Shown here: positions 26,585-31,795 of the stretch, piece by piece
How the letters are laid out: each line of letters starts with the position of its first letter
How positions within the stretch are numbered: the first letter of the stretch is position 1
From: an uncultured Pseudomonadota bacterium
Lineage (GTDB): Bacteria; Pseudomonadota; Gammaproteobacteria; Burkholderiales; SG8-39
DNA: 31,795 nucleotides
Direction: 5' to 3'
Assembly: GCA_903909415.1 (NCBI GenBank)
Contig: CAIVVS010000031.1
Location: 1 to 31,795, forward strand
Program-made: the position numbers and the translations under genes
The notes under the pieces: model-generated
Seen by the model: the letters and a program-made list of their open reading frames with translations, nothing else
Database searches by the model: none
Told to the model about the DNA's origin: nothing

Positions 26585-27238
26585 ATGGACTTCGAATATT
26601 CCATCTTCATGGAGACCCTGCCCTCGCTGCTGCGGGGCGCGCTGATCACGGCGCAACTGGCCTTCGTGTCGGCGCTGATCGGCGTGGTGATCGGCACGCT
26701 CGGGGGCCTGGCGCGCGTCTCCAGCCGCCGCTGGCTGAGCCGGCTCGCGCTGGCCTACGTGACCCTGCTGCGCGCCGTGCCGCTGCTGATGACCATCATG
26801 TTCCTGTACTACGGACTGCCGGTGCTGGGCGTGCAACTGCCCAGCCTCGCGGTCGCCATCCTCGCGCTGGCCATCACCAACGGCGCCTACGTCACCGAGA
26901 TCGTGCGCTCGGGCATCCAGTCCATCGACCGCGGCCAGATGCGCGCGGCCCGGTCGCTGGGCATGTCCTACCCGATGGCGATGCGCCGCATCATCCTGCC
27001 GCAGGCGCTGCGCCGGGTGCTGCCTCCGCTGACCAACGAATCCATCACCCTGCTGAAGAACACCGCGCTGGTGTCGACCATCGCGATCTCCGAGCTGCTG
27101 CGTGCCGGCATCGACGCGATGACCTGGAAGGCCAACACCTTCAGTCCCTTCGCGGGCGTGGTGCTGATCTACCTGCTGCTCACGCTGCCGCTGCTGGCGC
27201 TGAACGGCTGGCTGGAACGCAAGTACAGGGTGACATGA
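26585..27238 (+). CDS. Polar amino-acid-type ABC transporter permease (HisM/GlnP family)
   Basis: 217-residue membrane protein with about five hydrophobic segments. N-terminal HisMQ-type opening (LPSLLRGALITAQLAFVSAL), the family block LLRAVPLLMTIMFLYYGLP, and coupling loop about 120-150 (RGQMRAARSLGMSYPMAMRR). One permease only, so it may form a homodimer. It is 9 bases after the amidohydrolase stop. It is followed by a micro-ORF that overlaps both it and the ATPase. The substrate set by the binding protein at 28167 is unknown; context favours a ureide, amino acid or modified heterocycle rather than a common amino acid. Confidence 0.94.
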   Translation: MDFEYSIFMETLPSLLRGALITAQLAFVSALIGVVIGTLGGLARVSSRRWLSRLALAYVTLLRAVPLLMTIMFLYYGLPVLGVQLPSLAVAILALAITNGAYVTEIVRSGIQSIDRGQMRAARSLGMSYPMAMRRIILPQALRRVLPPLTNESITLLKNTALVSTIAISELLRAGIDAMTWKANTFSPFAGVVLIYLLLTLPLLALNGWLERKYRVT

Positions 27239-27273
27239 GGCGTGACTTGATGAGCGACTTGGGCAAGCAATGA
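27235..27273 (+). CDS. Possible 12-codon micro-ORF linking permease and ATPase
   Basis: ATG at 27235 overlaps the permease stop as ATGA. Twelve codons ([12 protein letters not shown]) end with TGA at 27271-27273, which in turn overlaps the ATPase ATG at 27270. The double overlap would let ribosomes pass from permease to ATPase by re-initiation. No sequence family is recognisable and it could be chance. Confidence 0.35.
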   Translation: MRRDLMSDLGKQ

Positions 27274-28103
27274 TGAAAAAGACTGACGCCCCGCCGATGC
27301 TGCGCATCGCCGGCCTGCACAAGCGCTTCGGCGAGCACGAGGTGCTCAAGGGCATCGACATCGAGGTCGCCGCAGGCGAAGTGGTGGTGGTGATAGGCCC
27401 CTCGGGCTCGGGCAAGAGCACGCTGCTGTCGTGCATCAACTTCCTCGAACCCTTCGAGGCCGGCACGGTGCAGGTGAACGGGCGCTGGATCGGCTGGATC
27501 CCGTCCGAAGGCAGCTTGCCCCCGACGCGGATGAGCGAAGCCGAGCTCGACGCGGTGCGCACCGGCGTGGGCATCGTGTTCCAGCAGTACAACCTGTTCC
27601 CGCACATGACGGTGCTGGAGAACCTCATCGAGGCGCCGGTGCAGGTGAAGAAGCGCCCGCACGCCGAGGTCGAGGAGCGCGCCCGCGCGCTGCTGGCGAA
27701 GGTCGGGCTGGCCGCGCGCGAGAAGGCCTGGCCCTCGGAGCTCTCCGGCGGGCAGCAGCAGCGCGTGGCCATCGCCCGGGCGCTGGCGATGGAGCCGGCG
27801 GTGATGCTGTTCGACGAGGTCACCTCGGCGCTGGACCCGGAACTGGTGGGCGAGGTGCTGGCGGTGATGCGCTCGCTCGCGCGCGAGGGCATGACCATGG
27901 TCATCGTCACCCACGAGATGTCGTTCGCGCGCGACGTCGCCGACCGCGTGGTGTTCATGGACGGCGGCGTGGTGGTCGAGCAGGGCCCGCCGCAGCAGAT
28001 GTTCAGCAACCCGCAGGAGCCGCGCACCCGCGCCTTCCTCGCCAAGTTCCTCGCCGATGGGGCGGGCGCCTCGAATGTCGTACCGCTCAGCCAGTCGCAC
28101 TGA
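27270..28103 (+). CDS. Polar amino-acid-type ABC transporter ATP-binding protein
   Basis: 277 residues. Walker [11 protein letters not shown]-loop [13 protein letters not shown], signature [15 protein letters not shown], Walker [15 protein letters not shown], switch IVTHEM. These are GlnQ/HisP features. An insertion near 70-90 ([23 protein letters not shown]) is longer than in E. coli GlnQ but is common in this subgroup. The ATG at 27270 (or 27273) has no clear ribosome-binding site, consistent with coupling through the micro-ORF. It energises the permease at 26585. Confidence 0.94.
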   Translation: MMKKTDAPPMLRIAGLHKRFGEHEVLKGIDIEVAAGEVVVVIGPSGSGKSTLLSCINFLEPFEAGTVQVNGRWIGWIPSEGSLPPTRMSEAELDAVRTGVGIVFQQYNLFPHMTVLENLIEAPVQVKKRPHAEVEERARALLAKVGLAAREKAWPSELSGGQQQRVAIARALAMEPAVMLFDEVTSALDPELVGEVLAVMRSLAREGMTMVIVTHEMSFARDVADRVVFMDGGVVVEQGPPQQMFSNPQEPRTRAFLAKFLADGAGASNVVPLSQSH

Positions 28104-28166
28104 CCCGCCGCACCCGATCGCTGCAACAATTCGCAATCCCCACCCTTCCCAGTACAGGAGCCACCC

Positions 28167-28940
28167 ATGACACCCCTGCATCGCATCCGCACCCTCGCGC
28201 TGTCCGCGCTCGCCCTCGCCGGCCTTTTCGCCGCGCCGGCAAGCCACGCCCAGGACACCCTCGCCCAGATCAAGCAGAAGGGCGAGATGGTCGTCGGCAA
28301 CGGCGGCGCCTACCCGCCCTTCGACATGGTGGTGGACGGCAAGCTCGCCGGCTTCGACATCGACATGGGCGAGGAGATCGGCCGGCGCATGGGCGTGAAG
28401 GTGAAGTGGGAGAAGATCGACTTCGCCGGCCTGATCGCCGCGCTTACCTCCAAGCGCGTGGACGTGCTGATCACCGCGATGACCAAGACGCCCGAGCGCG
28501 CCGCGCGCATTGCCTTCTCGACCTCGTACTACGACACCGGCATCGCCGCCGCGCTCAAAGCCGGCGTCACCGCCACCTCCGCCAAGGACCTGGCGGGCAA
28601 GATCGTCGCCGTGCAGGTGGGCACCTCGGGCGAGCGCTTCGTGCGCGACAACCTGACCGGCGTGGCCAAGGAGATCAAGGTGTTCAACGAGTTCCCGCTG
28701 GCCTTCGCCGACGTGGAAGCCGGCCGCTCCGACGCGGTGGTGAACACCCTGCCGGTGGTGAAGTACAACAGCGCGCGCCGCGGCAACAAGCTGGCGATCG
28801 CCGGCCCGTGGACCACCGCCGAGGTCGGGATCAACACCCGCATGGAAGACACCGCGCTGCTGGCCGAGATGAACCGCATGATCGACGCGCTGAAGAAGGA
28901 CGGCACGATCAGCAAGCTCGACCAGAAGTGGTTCAAGTGA
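28167..28940 (+). CDS. Polar amino-acid-type ABC transporter substrate-binding protein
   Basis: 257-residue family 3 solute-binding protein. Signal peptide about 1-28 (LALSALALAGLFAAPASHA, cleavage before QDTL). Family markers are YPPFDMVVDGKLAGFDIDMG, TKTPERAARIAFSTSYY and VQVGTSGERF. ATG is supported by AGGAG at 28155-28159. It is the third gene of the transporter after permease (26585) and ATPase (27270). A duplicated WFK-stop end (28929-28952) lies at the 3' terminus. The strong terminator at 28995-29021 follows. Ligand not deducible. Confidence 0.94.
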   Translation: MTPLHRIRTLALSALALAGLFAAPASHAQDTLAQIKQKGEMVVGNGGAYPPFDMVVDGKLAGFDIDMGEEIGRRMGVKVKWEKIDFAGLIAALTSKRVDVLITAMTKTPERAARIAFSTSYYDTGIAAALKAGVTATSAKDLAGKIVAVQVGTSGERFVRDNLTGVAKEIKVFNEFPLAFADVEAGRSDAVVNTLPVVKYNSARRGNKLAIAGPWTTAEVGINTRMEDTALLAEMNRMIDALKKDGTISKLDQKWFK

Positions 28941-28952
28941 GATGGTTCAAGT
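28929..28952 (+). repeat. Duplicated last codons of binding-protein gene
   Basis: TGGTTCAAGT occurs at 28929-28938 and again at 28943-28952. The first copy encodes the real end (W-F-K-TGA); the second encodes W-F-K-TAA but lies after the stop. It looks like a small slippage duplication. Confidence 0.75.
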
Positions 28953-28994
28953 AAGCAGGCCGGGATAGCCCGCCCAGTACCGACGGGCGAAACG

Positions 28995-29021
28995 AAACGG
29001 GGCGCCGCGGCGCCCCGTTTT
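28995..29021. terminator. Bidirectional intrinsic terminator
   Basis: Near-palindromic stem AAACGGGGCGCC / GGCGCCCCGTTTT (about 10-12 bp, centre at 29007-29008), A-rich on the left and T-rich on the right, lying between the stop of the binding protein (28940, +) and the stop of the CodA-like gene (29038, -). It fits termination of both. Confidence 0.88.
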
Positions 29022-29037
29022 CATTGGTGAAGCCGGT

Positions 29038-30309
29038 TCAGGCCGGCACGCTGAAATGCCGGGTGCGCGTGATGCTGGCCTCGGCCAGCAGCCGGCCGTT
29101 GCGCACCACGCAGCGGCGCGGCAGGCGGGTTCGGATCGCCTCGGCGGCGCTGTCGGCCTCCAGCACCACCACGTTGGCAGGATTCCCCGGCGCGAGGCCA
29201 TAGCCTTCCAGGCGCATCACCTTCGCGGCATTGAAGGTGGGCATCGCGAACACCTGCTCGATCTGGTCCGGCATCGACAGGTGCGCGGCGTGCGCGGTGA
29301 TCAGCGCCACCTCCAGCATGTCGTTCTGGCCGAAGGGGTAGAAGGTGTCCTTCACGCAATCCTGGCCGAAGCTCACGTTCGCGCCCAGCGCCAGCCACTC
29401 GCGCACGCGCGTGATGCCGCGGCGCTTGGGGTTCTTGTCGAGGCGCCCCTGCAGCATCAGGTTGGTGGCCGGGTTGGTGATCACGTGGATGCCGGCGCGC
29501 ACCGCCTTGTCCATCACCATCGCGGCGTAGTCGTCCGGGTAGCCGGCCAGCGCGCAGGTGTGGCCGGCGGTGACGCGGCCCTGCCAGCCGTGCTTGAGCG
29601 TGCGCTCGGCCAGCATGTCCAGCGTGCGCGCGTCCGGGTTGTCGGTCTCGTCCACGTGCATGTCGATGTCGGCGTCGTACTTCTTCGCGATCTCGAAGGC
29701 GATGTCGATGTGGCGCGCGCTGTCCGCCGGCGAGGCCTCGTTGAAGGGCATGCCGCCGACCACGTGCGCGCCGGCCTCCATCGCCTCCCACATCAGCTTC
29801 TCGGTGCCCGGGTCGCGCAGGATGCCTTCCTGCGGGAAGGCGACGATCTGCACATCCACCAGGCCCGCCATGCGGCGCGCCGCCTCGGCCACGCCCAGCA
29901 GCGGACGCAGCCCACCGATGGTGTCCACGTCCACGTGGGTGCGGATGTGGGTGATGCCGTTGTCCACCGCGGTGGCCATCACGCGCGCGGCGCGCGCGGC
30001 GATCTCCTCCACGGTGTAGCTGCGCTTGCGCTCCCAGATGATCTCGATCGCCTCGGGCAGCGTGCCCGACACATTGGGCCGCACCGATTCCAGGATCAGT
30101 GCCTTGTCCAGGTGGATGTGCGGCTCGATCAGGCCGGGCACCGCGATGCGGCCGTCGGCGTCGATCTCGCGCTCGGCCTTCATGCCCGGCGTGACCGCGG
30201 CGAACTTGCCGTCGACCACGGCCAGGTCCATGGGCGCGCTGGTGCCGGTGGGCGTCCAGGCTCGCAGCCGGCGCAGGATCAGGGAAGCTTGAGTCATCGC
30301 TTGGTTCAC
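29038..30309 (-). CDS. Cytosine-deaminase-like amidohydrolase (CodA family)
   Basis: 423 residues that track E. coli CodA along the whole length. Iron/zinc ligands and catalysis: His64 and His66 (EPHIHLDKA), His218 and Glu221 (MHVDETDNP), His250 (AGHTCA) and Asp317 (GQDCVKDTFYPFG). The blocks RTHVDVD, QIVAFPQEGIL and KRRGITRV are CodA-like. Asp317 is followed by Cys instead of Asp, and DKA replaces DTT in the first motif, so specificity may differ (other CodA-like enzymes hydrolyse creatinine, isoguanine or N-heterocycles). GTG at 30309 is favoured by GGAG 5 bases upstream; ATG 30297 is an alternative. A single gene with its own sigma-54 promoter and terminator. Confidence 0.93.
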   Translation of the reverse strand: MNQAMTQASLILRRLRAWTPTGTSAPMDLAVVDGKFAAVTPGMKAEREIDADGRIAVPGLIEPHIHLDKALILESVRPNVSGTLPEAIEIIWERKRSYTVEEIAARAARVMATAVDNGITHIRTHVDVDTIGGLRPLLGVAEAARRMAGLVDVQIVAFPQEGILRDPGTEKLMWEAMEAGAHVVGGMPFNEASPADSARHIDIAFEIAKKYDADIDMHVDETDNPDARTLDMLAERTLKHGWQGRVTAGHTCALAGYPDDYAAMVMDKAVRAGIHVITNPATNLMLQGRLDKNPKRRGITRVREWLALGANVSFGQDCVKDTFYPFGQNDMLEVALITAHAAHLSMPDQIEQVFAMPTFNAAKVMRLEGYGLAPGNPANVVVLEADSAAEAIRTRLPRRCVVRNGRLLAEASITRTRHFSVPA

Positions 30310-30345
30310 AGGGGCTCCGAATTATTCAATTAAATCAGCCACTTA

Positions 30346-30361
30346 TGCAATTTTCGTGCCA
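30346..30361 (-). promoter_or_regulatory. Sigma-54 (-24/-12) promoter of CodA-like gene
   Basis: Read on the minus strand: TGGCACG-AAAA-TTGCA, a perfect RpoN match with GG/GC spacing of ten bases (plus-strand CC at 30359-30360, GC at 30347-30348). Transcription would start near 30336, giving a leader of about 26 bases before GTG 30309. It lies in the 70-base gap between the CodA-like gene and the upstream deacetylase. The surrounding sequence is locally AT-rich. Confidence 0.9.
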
Positions 30362-30379
30362 TTTCTCGTGGCACCGTGT

Positions 30380-31267
30380 TCAGACGATCAGTCCCTCGGG
30401 CAGCGCGCGCGCATGCGCGGCGATCGCGCCGGGCCGCGTGAGCCACACCTGCTCGCGGTGCGCGGCGATGTGCTCGACCAGCCGCCGGAAGGCGCGCAGC
30501 CGGAACGCGTGGCCGATCAGGAAGGGGTGCAGCGACAGGTTGAACACCACCGGCTGGCGGCGTGACTGCGCCAGCATCTCGTCGAACTGGTCGATCAGCA
30601 TGTCCACCCAGGCGCTGGGGATGGCCTTGTTGCCGTGCATGCTGGGCAGGTCATTGAGCGGCCGCGCGTACGGCACCGACAGGATGCGGCCACCCGAGCG
30701 GGTGCGCATCCACACCGGCTGGTCGTCATGCGCCCAGTCCATCAGGTAGTGGAAGCCCGCTTCCTGCAGCAGGTCGGGCGTCACATGGGTCTCGTTCACC
30801 CACGGCCCCATCCAGCCTAGCGGCGGGCGGCCTTCCTCCTGCTGGATGCGCGCGGCGACTTCCGCTATCAGCGCGCGCTCGGTGGCCTCGTCCATCTCCG
30901 CCTGGCGCTCGGCATTGGTGCGGCCGTGGCCGACCACCTCGTCGCCGCGCGCGCGGAACGCCGCCGCCACCTCGGGGCAGTGGTCGTAGATCGCCGTGTT
31001 CATCAGCGCGGCGCAGGGGATGGCGTGCTCGTCCAGCAGCTCCAGCAGGCGCCACACGCCGACGCGGTTGCCCCAGTCGCGCCACGAATGGTTGGTGACG
31101 TCCGGCTCCGGCTGGCGCGGGTTGAGTTCCGGGCCCATGCCCTCGCCGAAGGGGAACTGCTCGACGTTGATCGCGACGTACACCGCCATGCGCTTGCCGT
31201 TGGGCCAGTCCCAGGCGGGGCGCCGGGTGATCGGCGAATAGGGGTAACGGCCGTGGGTGCGCAACAT
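30380..31267 (-). CDS. PuuE-like polysaccharide-deacetylase-fold hydrolase (2)
   Basis: 295 residues, paralog of the protein at 18321-19232. Shared blocks are RYPYSPITRRPAWDWPNGKR, GNRVGVWRLLELLDEH, GDEVVGHGRTNAERQ, PLGWMGPW, FNLSLHPFLIGHAFRLRA and VWLTRPGAIAAHA. The catalytic histidine segment is again GHGRTN, unlike PuuE. Start ATG 31267, 5 bases after the stop of the ring-opening amidohydrolase gene, with GGAG about 9 bases upstream; an in-frame extension to 31297 lies inside that gene. The tight coupling suggests that it acts on the ring-opened product. Function not proven. Confidence 0.88.
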   Translation of the reverse strand: MLRTHGRYPYSPITRRPAWDWPNGKRMAVYVAINVEQFPFGEGMGPELNPRQPEPDVTNHSWRDWGNRVGVWRLLELLDEHAIPCAALMNTAIYDHCPEVAAAFRARGDEVVGHGRTNAERQAEMDEATERALIAEVAARIQQEEGRPPLGWMGPWVNETHVTPDLLQEAGFHYLMDWAHDDQPVWMRTRSGGRILSVPYARPLNDLPSMHGNKAIPSAWVDMLIDQFDEMLAQSRRQPVVFNLSLHPFLIGHAFRLRAFRRLVEHIAAHREQVWLTRPGAIAAHARALPEGLIV

Positions 31268-31272
31268 GTCCT

Positions 31273-31795
31273 TCACTCCATCCGGATCAAGGCACAAGCC
31301 ACGGCGCCGCCTTCCGGCGCCTGCTGCACCGGGTCACCGGTGTTGAACACGCGCGTCGTGCCCAGCAGCGCGCCCAGCATGCCGGACTGCGCGGCGCGCA
31401 TGTGCTTCTCGGGCGTGATGCCGGAGTTGTAGATCGTGGTGCGCGCGCCGCGGATGCGGCCGTCGGCGCTGGGGCCGGCCTTGATGAACAGCGCGGCAAC
31501 GCGCTGCGCGTCGGCCAGTTCGCCCTCGGCATCCAGCTTCAGCCCGGCGCGCAGCAGCATGCGTTTCAGCGACAGCGCGTCGATCAGGTCGTCGGTGAGC
31601 GTGGAAACCGCCATCAGGTCCCCGCCCGCACCGGGCTTGTTGCCCAGCACGATCACCTCGACCCGCGTCACCTCGGGGCCGGCGAAGGTCTGCGCGCGGC
31701 GCGAATGCAGCGTGGGGTCGGCCGCGATCACCGCGTCCGTGACCCGCTTCGGGTCCACCTCTCCCAGCGCCATGCCCGCGCCCAGCGCCGCGACC
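31273..31795 (-). CDS. Ring-opening amidohydrolase (AtzD/TrzD/barbiturase family), 5' part off the window
   Basis: Only the last ~173 residues are present; the frame is still open at the window edge, so the gene continues to the right. The sequence matches the C-terminal third of the cyanuric acid hydrolase/barbiturase family: VTRVEVIVLGNKPGAGGDL, SADGRIRGARTTIYNSGIT, HMRAAQSGMLGALLG. In characterised members a later motif reads SGG-x-EHQGP-x-GGGP; here it is NTGDPVQQAPEGGA, so the domain-C serine and several glycines are not conserved. It could be an inactive or newly specific paralog. It sits 5 bases before the PuuE-like gene in the same orientation. The predicted reaction is hydrolysis of a cyclic imide or ureide ring. 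Confidence 0.85.
   Translation of the reverse strand, partial: VAALGAGMALGEVDPKRVTDAVIAADPTLHSRRAQTFAGPEVTRVEVIVLGNKPGAGGDLMAVSTLTDDLIDALSLKRMLLRAGLKLDAEGELADAQRVAALFIKAGPSADGRIRGARTTIYNSGITPEKHMRAAQSGMLGALLGTTRVFNTGDPVQQAPEGGAVACALIRME

Noticed and set aside
24917..28300. Very long minus-strand open frame opposite the amidohydrolase and ABC genes
   Set aside because: Composition is that of an antisense shadow (Arg/Ala/Gln/His-rich, no domain), and it opposes three well-supported plus-strand families.

Overview
The window is a dense stretch of very GC-rich bacterial chromosome. The third-position bias, the short or overlapping junctions and the gene families (XdhABC, PuuD, NMT1/THI5-like binding proteins, DUF2165) suggest a betaproteobacterium, probably Burkholderiales. 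That placement is an inference, since no rRNA, tRNA or other taxonomic marker is present. No mobile element, CRISPR array or RNA gene was seen, and no gene-free stretch exceeds 300 bases. The longest gap, 261 bases at 12386-12646, lies between divergent transcripts.

Region 1 (1-12385): a beta-propeller LVIVD-repeat protein (+) is followed by a long run of minus-strand genes read from 12385 down to 1182. These are xdhA-xdhB-xdhC (xanthine dehydrogenase and its maturation factor), a DUF2165 membrane protein, puuD (membrane urate hydroxylase with a C-terminal cytochrome c), guaD (guanine deaminase), a SsuB/SsuC-type ABC ATPase and permease, an isochorismatase-fold cysteine hydrolase and a small cupin. 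Together these give guanine -> xanthine -> urate -> 5-hydroxyisourate, with an attached uptake system.

Region 2 (12570-20507): three paralogous NMT1/THI5-like periplasmic binding proteins (12647, 15011, 19426) are each preceded by a match to the sigma-54 -24/-12 promoter, two of them perfect. Between them are a VanA-like Rieske oxygenase, a second ABC ATPase and permease, a CDA-fold deaminase and a PuuE-like polysaccharide-deacetylase-fold protein. Strong hairpins follow two of the binding-protein genes and a textbook terminator follows the third.

Region 3 (20570-28940): an FAD/NAD(P) monooxygenase-like flavoprotein (-) is divergent from a tightly coupled set (+): an AMI1-like amidase, two TrzN/GuaD-superfamily metal amidohydrolases, then a polar amino-acid-type ABC permease, ATPase and binding protein. 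A 10-bp perfect inverted repeat lies in the divergent region.

Region 4 (29038-31795, minus): a cytosine-deaminase-like amidohydrolase with its own perfect sigma-54 promoter, a second PuuE-like protein, and the 3' part of a barbiturase/cyanuric-acid-hydrolase-type ring-opening amidohydrolase that runs off the window.

Taken together, this looks like a nitrogen-scavenging island for N-heterocycles. It has several importers, several deaminases and ring-opening C-N hydrolases, and sigma-54 control typical of nitrogen-limitation genes. The purine arm is well supported. The other arm (amidase, two amidohydrolases, CodA-like, AtzD-like, PuuE-like, Rieske and flavoprotein) matches no complete pathway I know and is the candidate undescribed system.
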